Source of the DNA: an uncultured Clostridia bacterium
GTDB lineage: Bacteria; Bacillota; Clostridia; Oscillospirales; CAG-272
Reading direction: 5' to 3'
Length of the DNA stretch: 25,264 nt
NCBI GenBank assembly: GCA_904501865.1
Contig: CAJGCF010000011.1
Location: 1-25,264, forward strand
Shown piece by piece: positions 7,852 through 14,552 of this stretch. How positions within the stretch are numbered: position 1 is the first letter of the stretch; each line of letters opens with the position of its first letter. Made by a program: the position numbers and the translations under genes. The notes below the pieces were generated by a model. It ran no database searches, had not been told where the DNA came from, and saw nothing but the letters and a program-made list of their open reading frames with translations.

Positions 7852-8298
7852 TTAATTATCGCTTTCTATGTCGGCAATCATTGCTACTCTTTGCGAATGT
7901 CTGCCGCCCTCAAACTCTGTATCCACAAATAAATCCACCATATCGCAAGCCAAGCCTGCGCCAACAACTCGTCCTCCAAGGCAGAGAACGTTGGCATCAT
8001 TATGCATTCTAGTCATACGAGCAGAAAAGGTGTCCGAGCAGCATGCCGCGCGTATTCCCTTATGCTTGTTTGCCGCCATAGACATGCCTATACCCGTTCC
8101 GCAAACGAGTATGCCTCTCTGAAATTCACCGCTCTGTATTTTTTTGCAAAGAGCGCGGGCATAATCGGGATAATTGCAGGACGAGGTTGAATAAGTGCCC
8201 ACATCCTCAGTCTCTATTCCTCGTTTGTTAAGGTGAGCTATTATTTCCAGTTTAAGCTCAAGTCCTCCGTGGTCACAGCCAATAACTATCTTTTTCAT
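7852..8298 (-). CDS. rpiB: Ribose-5-phosphate isomerase B
   Basis: The gene encodes 148 residues of the RpiB/LacAB family. The product interconverts ribose-5-phosphate and ribulose-5-phosphate. Asp9 and His10 (GCDHGG), the catalytic Cys66 (LVCGTGIGMSMAANK) and His99 (RMHNDANVLCLGGR) are in the expected places. AGAGGAT lies about eight bases before the ATG. It sits 22 bases after tsaB inside the leftward operon. Related sugar-phosphate isomerases (allose- or galactose-6-phosphate) share the fold, but the presence of rpe nearby and no sugar-specific neighbours favour the ribose enzyme. Confidence 0.94.
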   Translation of the reverse strand: MKKIVIGCDHGGLELKLEIIAHLNKRGIETEDVGTYSTSSCNYPDYARALCKKIQSGEFQRGILVCGTGIGMSMAANKHKGIRAACCSDTFSARMTRMHNDANVLCLGGRVVGAGLACDMVDLFVDTEFEGGRHSQRVAMIADIESDN

Positions 8299-8320
8299 AA
8301 TTAATATCCTCTTTGTAGTT

Positions 8321-9022
8321 TTATTTTTCTGCGCTCAAGCGCTCTTGTCTTTCTCGCTCCGCCTGCGATGGACGAAGGTATATCGGTACAAGCTCGGTGT
8401 CACTCAAGGTGTCGCCGGAAGCATATTTCTCAAGTGCGCACATAGCTACGCTGTATGCGCTTTGCAATCTGAGCCTATGCGGTACATCCTGACACTTTGT
8501 TTTTTTGAATCCGTCTGCCGTGATATCATATCCGTCACCGCAGAGGTATATAGGTAACGCGTTATCCGCAAGGGAAGAGTCAAGTTTCTCAATAGAGAGG
8601 GCTCTGTCAGGGCAAAGCCTGACAAGTGAGCCGTCACGACATTCGAACAAAGCATTATACACCTGTGAGCGTCGGGCGTTCATAACGGGGCATATTATTC
8701 CCGAAAATCCGCGCAGATTGTATGCCAGAGCCTCAAGCGTGGAAACAGACACGCAGGACTTATTCTTTCCGTACGCCAAGCCTTTGACAGTCGCCACTCC
8801 GATTCGAACTCCTGTAAATGAACCGGGGCCCGTGCTGCACGCAAACACGTCAACGTCGTCAACAGTCTCTCCCGACATCTTCAAGAGCTGCTCTACGGCA
8901 GGCAGAAGTGTCTCGGAATGAGTATTGCCCGTATTAATGGTAATTTCTGCAATTAGCCTTTTGTCGTCGCACAACGCCGCCGTACAAACCTCAGCAGTGC
9001 TGTCAAGCGCCAATATCTTCAT
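8321..9022 (-). CDS. tsaB: tRNA t6A biosynthesis protein TsaB
   Basis: The gene encodes 233 residues. TsaB dimerises with TsaD and is needed for threonylcarbamoyl transfer to A37 of ANN-decoding tRNAs. The ASKHA N-terminus MKILALDSTAEVCTAAL and the signature STGPGSFTGVRIGVATVKGLAYG (about 64-86) are clear. The ribosome binding site GGAGG lies inside the end of tsaE, and the two genes are one base apart, so they are co-translated. The partner tsaD is not in the window. Confidence 0.96.
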   Translation of the reverse strand: MKILALDSTAEVCTAALCDDKRLIAEITINTGNTHSETLLPAVEQLLKMSGETVDDVDVFACSTGPGSFTGVRIGVATVKGLAYGKNKSCVSVSTLEALAYNLRGFSGIICPVMNARRSQVYNALFECRDGSLVRLCPDRALSIEKLDSSLADNALPIYLCGDGYDITADGFKKTKCQDVPHRLRLQSAYSVAMCALEKYASGDTLSDTELVPIYLRPSQAERERQERLSAEK

Positions 9023-9023
9023 T

Positions 9024-9485
9024 TTAAGCCTCCAAGCATATCGCTATCTTACGTTTACAGTCAGTATCGACTTTATCTATGGAGACCTTTACGTAATTAT
9101 CGGGAAGCGCATAAGGAATCATCTCACACCACTCCGCAACGCAAAGACAATCGTCTCTCAAATAGTCGAAAAATCCAATAGAATAAAGGTCGTCCTCATC
9201 GGTCACTCTGTACATATCAAAGTGATATACCTTCTTTATGCCGCGCACGGCACTGTCACATTTGTATTCATTTACAAGAGCAAATGTAGGGGACTTGACT
9301 ATTGATTTGGAGCATAGTTTAGAGCAAAGACCTCTAACAAACGCCGTTTTGCCGACTCCAAGATCTCCGTACATTGCAATAAATTTAGGCAGAGAGCTAT
9401 CATTTTGAATGGCATTGGCAAGCTCACGTCCCAACACCTCGGTCTCCTCTGCACAGAGAGTTACAGTTTCAAATGGTAATTTCAT
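9024..9485 (-). CDS. tsaE: tRNA t6A biosynthesis ATPase TsaE
   Basis: The gene encodes 153 residues. It is a small P-loop ATPase that works with TsaB-TsaD in t6A formation. The Walker A motif GDLGVGKT is at residues 40-47, followed by KSPTFALVNEY, YHFDMYR and AEWCE, all typical of TsaE. The start is the ATG at 9485. A longer frame reaches back to 9602, but that part overlaps the preceding gene and shows no family similarity. The ribosome binding site is weak, and the start is eight bases after the stop of the XRE gene, so translational coupling to that gene is likely. Confidence 0.94.
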   Translation of the reverse strand: MKLPFETVTLCAEETEVLGRELANAIQNDSSLPKFIAMYGDLGVGKTAFVRGLCSKLCSKSIVKSPTFALVNEYKCDSAVRGIKKVYHFDMYRVTDEDDLYSIGFFDYLRDDCLCVAEWCEMIPYALPDNYVKVSIDKVDTDCKRKIAICLEA

Positions 9486-9493
9486 GTTACTGA

Positions 9494-10597
9494 TTATCGA
9501 GCGTATTTTGCCATAGATTCGACCGCCGCCACAAATCTTCCGTCGTTTCTTATAGATGACCATATGCGGTTGGCGAATCTTCCACGCAGAAGCTTTGAGC
9601 AAAGCGAAATCCCCTCAACGCCCTCGTATCTTTCGTTTTTATATTCAATAGTATTTATGAGCACTGAGCTGTATTTTTTGATTTCTGGCAAAGAGTCAAA
9701 CGCAATAGCATACTCCGCCATTTTTTCAACACAGTCAATAGCACTCGTCTTGTCACCCTTGACAAGATAAAGCATAGCAAGCTGACGGTAGGAATTTGCA
9801 AGTCTATCGTTAAAATACAGATAATCTCCGCCAAAAATGACACTGAGCATATCCACACCCTTTTGCATTATCTCGATCTTTTGCTCTACCGTGTATCTAT
9901 CCTCGGATATATCTGGAACGCAAGCAATATTATACATATGCCACCACATATTATCGGCAAACTCCATAATGTTTGCCTGCGCCTGACTGAACGCCACGTC
10001 GCCCGTAAGCACCGTAGCTTTTACAAGCTCCTTACTGTAGCTCATACTATGAAGCTTTTCCGCGATATCAAGCGCCATCGGTGTGTTTCCAAGCTGATGA
10101 GAATAAATATCGCAGAGAGTCTTTTTGGTCTCGTCACGCAACTCATCGTCCGTACAATATTCAAGGATATGATTGCAAAGGGAAACGGCCTCCGCAAGAT
10201 CATGCTTTCTCGGCTTGCTCTCCGCTGATATGGCGGAAAGTATCTTTGCGAGCTCAAGCTGTATCTCAAATGAAGAGGGTATCTCGGCATACGCCTCACG
10301 CAAGAGCGCAAGACATTCTCCAAGCTTCTCGCTATCGTAAAGAACCTCTGCCTCGGCAAGATATTCCTTTATTCTCGACTCCTTTTGCACGCTATCATAG
10401 CACAAAAGCTCGTCCATTCCCACACCGAAGAAGTCCGCGATTTGTGGCAAGGTTTCTATATCGGGATAGCATATCTCCGACTCCCAACGGGAAACTGCCT
10501 GCGGAGTTACTCCAAGATATGCAGCAAGCTTATCCTGCGTAACATCGTTGTTTTTTCTAAGCAGGCGTATTTTTTTTCCGATTTTTATTCCTGTCAT
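9494..10597 (-). CDS. XRE-family regulator with TPR-like C-terminal domain
   Basis: The gene encodes 367 residues. The N-terminal HTH (about 5-60: KIRLLRKNNDVTQDKLAAYLGVTPQAVSRWE) is a canonical XRE/Cro DNA-binding domain. The remaining 300 residues are predicted mostly helical, with TPR-like helix pairs (for example SKELVKATVLTGDVAF and YRQLAMLYLVKGDKTSAIDCVEKM). This is the architecture of peptide- or metabolite-sensing Firmicutes regulators, though it lacks anything that identifies a ligand. The ATG at 10597 has GGAAGGA at good spacing; a TTG at 10603 is too close to it. It leads the operon with tsaE, tsaB, rpiB, ispD and ispF, and has a perfect promoter upstream. A palindrome at 10688-10704 next to that promoter is a candidate binding site. 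Confidence 0.88.
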   Translation of the reverse strand: MTGIKIGKKIRLLRKNNDVTQDKLAAYLGVTPQAVSRWESEICYPDIETLPQIADFFGVGMDELLCYDSVQKESRIKEYLAEAEVLYDSEKLGECLALLREAYAEIPSSFEIQLELAKILSAISAESKPRKHDLAEAVSLCNHILEYCTDDELRDETKKTLCDIYSHQLGNTPMALDIAEKLHSMSYSKELVKATVLTGDVAFSQAQANIMEFADNMWWHMYNIACVPDISEDRYTVEQKIEIMQKGVDMLSVIFGGDYLYFNDRLANSYRQLAMLYLVKGDKTSAIDCVEKMAEYAIAFDSLPEIKKYSSVLINTIEYKNERYEGVEGISLCSKLLRGRFANRIWSSIRNDGRFVAAVESMAKYAR

Positions 10598-10644
10598 ACT
10601 CAAAATCCTTCCGTTTATGTGATTGGACAGACCTATACACTTTC

Positions 10645-10673
10645 ATTATATATCATATCCATATAAATGTCAA
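10645..10673 (-). promoter_or_regulatory. Consensus promoter for the XRE-tsaE-tsaB-rpiB-ispD-ispF operon
   Basis: On the minus strand a perfect TTGACA (10668-10673) and a perfect TATAAT (10645-10650) are separated by 17 bp, 47 bp before the XRE start codon. No other promoter of similar quality is visible within the operon. Confidence 0.85.
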
Positions 10674-10687
10674 TATTTAATTTATCC

Positions 10688-10704
10688 AAACAAACAGTTT
10701 GTTT
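10688..10704. promoter_or_regulatory. 17-bp perfect palindrome, candidate operator
   Basis: AAACAAAC and GTTTGTTT flank a single A. The site lies 15 bp upstream of the -35 box of the XRE operon and 36 bp upstream of the -35 box of the rightward trpR-like operon, so one bound protein could act on both. Which regulator binds is unknown. Confidence 0.45.
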
Positions 10705-10739
10705 AAAAAATATTTTGTGGAAAAAAATGCAAAAAGCTC

Positions 10740-10768
10740 TTTACTTTAGTCGAATAAAATGGTAAAAT
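10740..10768 (+). promoter_or_regulatory. Sigma-A-type promoter for the trpR-like operon
   Basis: TTTACT (10740-10745) and TAAAAT (10763-10768) are separated by 17 bp, divergent from the XRE promoter. Transcription would start near 10775. Confidence 0.7.
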
Positions 10769-10800
10769 ATATATAGTGCCGCAATGATATTGAAAGGCGG

Positions 10801-10822
10801 TCGGAAAACCGATGTTTTCCGA
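10801..10822 (+). promoter_or_regulatory. 9-bp perfect inverted repeat in the leader of the trpR-like gene
   Basis: TCGGAAAAC (10801-10809) and GTTTTCCGA (10814-10822) are separated by CGAT. The repeat lies between the predicted transcription start and the start codon at 10835. It could be an operator for autoregulation or a hairpin that limits ribosome access; there is no T run, so it is not a terminator. Confidence 0.5.
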
Positions 10823-10834
10823 TGTAATGGTAAT

Positions 10835-11134
10835 ATGAAAAAAGACCACAACGAAAATATTGAATTTCTTTATCGCAGTATCGTCTCTCTTGAAAACGTA
10901 GAGGATTGCAAAATCTTTTTTGAGGATATCTGTACTCCGTCTGAGCTTTTGGAGATGTCCCGCAGACTTAAGGCTGCAAAGATGCTCAGTGAGGGAATAG
11001 TGTATTCTGAAATAGCAAATCATACGGGGCTCAGTACTGCAACAATAAGCAGAGTCAACCATTGTCTCAAATACGGTAGCGAGGGCTATCTGAAGGTGCT
11101 CAAAAAACTTAAGCTTGAAGAAAAAAAGCATTAA
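10835..11134 (+). CDS. TrpR-like regulator of the YerC/YecD family
   Basis: The gene encodes 99 residues. The protein matches the YerC/YecD family of TrpR-fold proteins: FLYRSIVSLENVEDCKIFFEDICTPSELLEMSRRLKAAKML followed by the helix-turn-helix YSEIANHTGLSTATISRVNHCLKYG. The family is small, all-helical and probably a DNA-binding dimer; the ligand and targets are not well established. I chose the ATG at 10835 because homologues begin just before this point. The frame is open back to an ATG at 10784, but those extra residues would overlap the leader repeat. The ribosome binding site is weak. It is followed by the methyltransferase and hslO in one operon. Confidence 0.87.
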   Translation: MKKDHNENIEFLYRSIVSLENVEDCKIFFEDICTPSELLEMSRRLKAAKMLSEGIVYSEIANHTGLSTATISRVNHCLKYGSEGYLKVLKKLKLEEKKH

Positions 11135-11147
11135 CGGAGAAAGAGAA

Positions 11148-11921
11148 ATGTTCCAAGGATACGATTCGATAGCGTCGGTCTATGATAATATCAATTCGGA
11201 GATAGACTATTCAGCATGGGCAGACTTTATCGAGAAATGCTTTGAGAAATATCTTGAAAAGAAGCCCGAGCTTGTGCTTGACCTCGCTTGCGGCACGGGA
11301 AGCATGACCTTTGAGCTTCACTCAAGAGGGTATGACCTTATAGGCGCGGATTCCAGCGATAATATGCTCTCCAAGGCGTATGAAAAGGCGTATGAAAATG
11401 GAATAAACAATATTCTGTTCATAAATCAGGACATGCGTGATTTTGAGCTTTACGGAACAGTTGGTGCTATATGCTGTTGCCTTGATAGCGTAAATTATCT
11501 CACAAATGACGGAGACATTGATAAATGCTTTGCCTGCGCACACAATTATCTTGATCCTAACGGGCTCTTTATTTTTGACGTGAATACGCCCTACAAATTC
11601 AAGAACGTATACGGCAATAATCACTATATCTTTGAGGATACGGACACTAACGGAAACGTAGCTTACTGCGGCTGGCAAAATGAATACGACGAAGAAAACG
11701 GTCTTTGCAATTTTTATCTTTCGGTATTCACGGAAGATGAGCGCGGTAAGTACATCCGTTCCGACGAGGTACAGACAGAGCGTTGCTACAGCAAAGAGCA
11801 ACTTTTCCAAAGTCTTGAGAGAAGCGGATTTGAAATAATAGGATTTTTTGCGGACTATGAGTTTTCAGCTCCCACAGATGATTGCGAACGCTGGTATATC
11901 GTAGCAAAAGCAAAAAAATAA
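11148..11921 (+). CDS. Class I SAM-dependent methyltransferase
   Basis: The gene encodes 257 residues. The Rossmann-fold SAM-binding motif LVLDLACGTGSMTFEL (about 45-60), the acidic residue after strand 2 (GADSSDNML) and the motif near FINQDMRDFEL mark a class I methyltransferase. The substrate cannot be told; the C-terminal half, with CYSKEQLFQSLERSGF, is the common arrangement in small-molecule methyltransferases of Clostridia. The ATG at 11148 has GGAGA upstream; a longer frame from 11115 would overlap the trpR-like gene. It is 13 bases after that gene and 18 before hslO. Confidence 0.88.
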   Translation: MFQGYDSIASVYDNINSEIDYSAWADFIEKCFEKYLEKKPELVLDLACGTGSMTFELHSRGYDLIGADSSDNMLSKAYEKAYENGINNILFINQDMRDFELYGTVGAICCCLDSVNYLTNDGDIDKCFACAHNYLDPNGLFIFDVNTPYKFKNVYGNNHYIFEDTDTNGNVAYCGWQNEYDEENGLCNFYLSVFTEDERGKYIRSDEVQTERCYSKEQLFQSLERSGFEIIGFFADYEFSAPTDDCERWYIVAKAKK

Positions 11922-11939
11922 TACCATAGGAGTTTATAA

Positions 11940-12818
11940 ATGGCACAGTCACAAATACTTCGGGCGATGACGAGCGACGGAAGTGCGAGAATACACGTCA
12001 TCAATTCCACCGAAATAGTAAATCAAGCTATAAAATATCATAACACCTCTGCCACCGCCACTGCGACACTCGGCAGACTTTTGACCGTAACATCTATGAT
12101 GGGCTGTATGCTTGGCGACAAAGAGGATACTATCACGGTTTCCCTTAATGGAGACGGCCCCGCAGGCAGAGTATTGGCGGTTGGAGATTATATAGGTAAC
12201 GTCAAGGGATACATTCAAAACTCAAATGTAGAGATTCCGCTAAAATCTAACGGAAAACTCGACGTCAGCGGCGCAGTTGGAAATGGATTTTTAAATATTA
12301 TCAAGGATATGGGCTCAAGTGAGCCATATAATGGCTCTATAAATCTCGTTTCAGGAGAGATTGCGGAGGATATCACCGCTTATTATGCTCAAAGTGAGCA
12401 GGTTCCGACCGTGTGCGCTCTCGGCGTACTCGTTGACACGGACCTTTCCTGCCGCGCGGCAGGTGGAATTATTATTCAGCTTTTGCCCTTTGCCGATGAC
12501 GGCACCGTCACTAAAATAGAGAAAAACGTTCCGTTTTTATCCAATATATCAACGCTTTTTGACAGTGGGATGACCAATCAGGAGATAATGGCTCTGGCGC
12601 TTCAGGGTATAGAATATGACCTTTTCGACGAAATAGACGTAGATTATCTTTGCACCTGCTCAAGAGAGCGAATGGAAAAGGCTATGAAATCTATAAGCAA
12701 AGAAGATCTCCGCAAAATGTTTGATGAGCAAATTGCCGAGGGCAAGCCCGAGGAGCTTGAGATCTGTTGCAGATTTTGCAACTCCAAGTACAGATTTCTC
12801 CCCAAAGACGTTCTATAA
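11940..12818 (+). CDS. hslO: Redox-regulated chaperone Hsp33
   Basis: The gene encodes 292 residues, full length. Hsp33 is a cytosolic holdase switched on when its zinc-binding cysteines are oxidised, protecting unfolded proteins under oxidative stress. The switch is intact: Cys238-x-Cys240 (YLCTCSRERM) and Cys277-x-x-Cys280 (CCRFCNSKYRF). The N-terminal part has the family pattern RIHVINSTEIVNQA and LGRLLT. An AGGAG ribosome binding site precedes the ATG. It is the last gene of the operon, closed by a strong terminator. Confidence 0.97.
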   Translation: MAQSQILRAMTSDGSARIHVINSTEIVNQAIKYHNTSATATATLGRLLTVTSMMGCMLGDKEDTITVSLNGDGPAGRVLAVGDYIGNVKGYIQNSNVEIPLKSNGKLDVSGAVGNGFLNIIKDMGSSEPYNGSINLVSGEIAEDITAYYAQSEQVPTVCALGVLVDTDLSCRAAGGIIIQLLPFADDGTVTKIEKNVPFLSNISTLFDSGMTNQEIMALALQGIEYDLFDEIDVDYLCTCSRERMEKAMKSISKEDLRKMFDEQIAEGKPEELEICCRFCNSKYRFLPKDVL

Positions 12819-12822
12819 TTAC

Positions 12823-12856
12823 AAAAATCGCAAGCGGATCACCGCTTGCGATTTTT
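12823..12856. terminator. Bidirectional terminator between hslO and dpaB
   Basis: A perfect 15-bp stem (12823-12837 with 12842-12856; core TCGCAAGCGG) has an ATCA loop and A5/T5 flanks. It serves the hslO operon and the convergent dpaAB operon. Confidence 0.93.
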
Positions 12857-12864
12857 ACATGAGC

Positions 12865-13425
12865 TCAAAGAAACAGCTTCCTGATTTGATTTCCTTGCAT
12901 AGCGTCATCAAGTGTTTTTATCACTTGGGAAAAATCCGCCACAAGAGAGTGGGGTTTCTTCACGGGTTCATCTTGAGTCATGGGCACAAAATATATGTTC
13001 TTTCTCACAAGAAGCTTTGCGAGATTGCCTAGGTTTGCTGACATAGCGTCGTTTGACGCCAAGGCTATAACAAGCGGTCTGTCAGAGCGCAAATGTGCTT
13101 TTGCCGCCATACACACGGGTGTATCAGTTATTCCGTTTGCCATCTTTGCCAGGGTATTACCCGTACAGGGCGCAACGACTAGCGCATCAAGAGATATCTT
13201 GGGTCCGAGAGGCTCCGCGTCGGCAATAGTGTTGATTATCTTTTTTCCACACAGTTCCTCTATTTTGTCTATCCAATCTTTATGGCGTCCGAATCTTGTA
13301 TCTGTGAAATATGCATTGAAGCTCATGATGGGCACAATATCATCATATTTTTCCTTGAGTGCCTTGAGCACCTCAAACGAATCTTGAAAGGTGCAGAAGG
13401 AACCACACATAGCATATCCTATCAT
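12865..13425 (-). CDS. dpaB: Dipicolinate synthase subunit B
   Basis: The gene encodes 186 residues. With DpaA it converts dihydroxy-tetrahydrodipicolinate to dipicolinic acid, made in the mother cell and packed with calcium into the spore core. The flavoprotein-fold motifs MIGYAMCGSFCTF at the start and VVAPCTGNTLAKMANGITDTPV (about 83-104) are typical of SpoVFB/DpaB. Its start overlaps the dpaA stop by four bases, so translation is coupled. It is one of the strongest indications that the organism forms endospores. Confidence 0.95.
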   Translation of the reverse strand: MIGYAMCGSFCTFQDSFEVLKALKEKYDDIVPIMSFNAYFTDTRFGRHKDWIDKIEELCGKKIINTIADAEPLGPKISLDALVVAPCTGNTLAKMANGITDTPVCMAAKAHLRSDRPLVIALASNDAMSANLGNLAKLLVRKNIYFVPMTQDEPVKKPHSLVADFSQVIKTLDDAMQGNQIRKLFL

Positions 13426-14333
13426 ATCATTATACCTTTCTGTACAAGAATGTCAAAAATAGTTTCAAAAATGTATTCTCCCGCACTTATCGGAGCATAT
13501 TTCCCCGGCAGAGACGGAGCGAATACAGTCTGTATACCAAGCTCTCTGGCAACAAGTGTGTCTATACCGCCCGGAGATGAGGCTATCTCAATATATAACG
13601 GCTTATGCTTTAATTTTTCGATTATTCTCCTCGAAAAGATAACGTGAGGTACTGTATTGAATATCACGTCACATTTCTCAAGGCAGGATATCATTTCAGA
13701 GGGCTCGTCTTGCTTTATCCTGACCGACTTATATCCGTTAAGTGCCGCCTCACATAAGATCTCATCTCGACGTGCCATAACAGTAACGTTGGCACCCATT
13801 CCGTAAAGTATATTGGATAAGCAAGATCCTATCCGTCCGTATCCGCACACGACGGTGGACATACCCTTTATAACCTTTTCCGTGTTTTCCATAGCGATCA
13901 TTAAAGCGCCCTCTGCAGACGGAAGCGCGTTTTTTCTCTGTAACGCCTCGTCCTTATAATAATCCACGGCACATATACCCTTGAGCTCCGCGCTCGCTAT
14001 AACGTCCGCTGGAAGCATTCCGCCCAGTATGGCTCTGCATCCACCTTTAGCCGCAAGGGAAATAATTTCAGAAAGCCGCAGCTGTATTCCACTGGGATCG
14101 CATCTGAAATACAAAAAAACATTGTCCTTAGTTGCAGGCAAAGGAAGTATGATAACGTCACTTCCTTCAATAGCCTTTTCGTGTCCGCAGAATAACTCCG
14201 CACCGGGTATCTCCACAGAAAGCTCTCCAAGACCATATATCCTGACCGTGTGACCGCAGGCTATAAGCTTCTTTGCTATAACGACCTGTCTTTTGTCTCC
14301 GCCCAGGATAGTAAACGTATATTTTCTAAACAT
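13422..14333 (-). CDS. dpaA: Dipicolinate synthase subunit A
   Basis: The gene encodes 303 residues, the usual length of SpoVFA/DpaA. It is the NAD(P)-dependent partner of DpaB. The N-terminal part has TILGGDKRQ and the LPLPATKD segment; the dinucleotide-binding loop VVCGYGRIGSCLSNILYGMGANVTVMAR (about 161-188) follows, then the C-terminal YIEIASSPGGID and APSLPGKYAPISAGEYI. GGAG lies seven bases before the ATG. A sequence matching the sigma-K -10 consensus lies upstream, as known for the Bacillus homologue, which is made late in the mother cell. Confidence 0.95.
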   Translation of the reverse strand: MFRKYTFTILGGDKRQVVIAKKLIACGHTVRIYGLGELSVEIPGAELFCGHEKAIEGSDVIILPLPATKDNVFLYFRCDPSGIQLRLSEIISLAAKGGCRAILGGMLPADVIASAELKGICAVDYYKDEALQRKNALPSAEGALMIAMENTEKVIKGMSTVVCGYGRIGSCLSNILYGMGANVTVMARRDEILCEAALNGYKSVRIKQDEPSEMISCLEKCDVIFNTVPHVIFSRRIIEKLKHKPLYIEIASSPGGIDTLVARELGIQTVFAPSLPGKYAPISAGEYIFETIFDILVQKGIMI

Positions 14334-14389
14334 AGTAAGCTCCGCAAAATATATCTAAAGGCTCCAGATAAAACTGTTTGCCTCACTAT

Positions 14390-14421
14390 TATTTTATGGT
14401 AGCGACAAAAAAAGGTGAGTC
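14390..14421 (-). promoter_or_regulatory. Candidate sigma-K promoter for dpaAB
   Basis: On the minus strand CATAAAATA (14390-14398) matches the sigma-K -10 consensus CATANNNTA exactly. An AC-containing -35 candidate (GACT at 14418-14421, or CACC at 14414-14417) lies 15-19 bases upstream. No sigma-A-type promoter is apparent here. In Bacillus the same operon is sigma-K dependent (established knowledge). Confidence 0.5.
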
Positions 14422-14467
14422 CTGTCGAAAGAAATTGGCGGTACAAATTATTTGTAAAAGAATGTCA

Positions 14468-14488
14468 TGTTAACACTTTGTTAATACT
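14468..14488 (+). promoter_or_regulatory. Direct repeat TGTTAAYACT upstream of rhaB, candidate operator
   Basis: TGTTAACACT (14468-14477) and TGTTAATACT (14479-14488) form a direct repeat with an 11-bp period, one helical turn. The repeat also contains the 6-3-6 palindrome TTAACA/TGTTAA (14470-14484). It occupies the region where the -35 element of the rhaB promoter should be, which suggests regulator-dependent control. Confidence 0.4.
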
Positions 14489-14503
14489 ATTGAGTGGTAA
14501 ATG

Positions 14504-14524
14504 TGGTATAATAAATGGTATAAT
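14504..14524 (+). promoter_or_regulatory. Tandem extended -10 elements for rhaB
   Basis: TGGTATAAT occurs twice (14504-14512 and 14516-14524), each a TGN-extended -10. Neither has a good -35 at 16-18 bp. The first is 40 bp and the second 28 bp before the start codon. Confidence 0.55.
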
Positions 14525-14552
14525 TCAAAAACCTTAATTCACGGAGGAAATT

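Noticed and set aside
14468..14486. Rex (redox) binding site upstream of rhaB
   Set aside because: Rex sites are TTGTTAA-N4-TTAACAA; here the half-sites point the other way and form a direct repeat, so the match fails.
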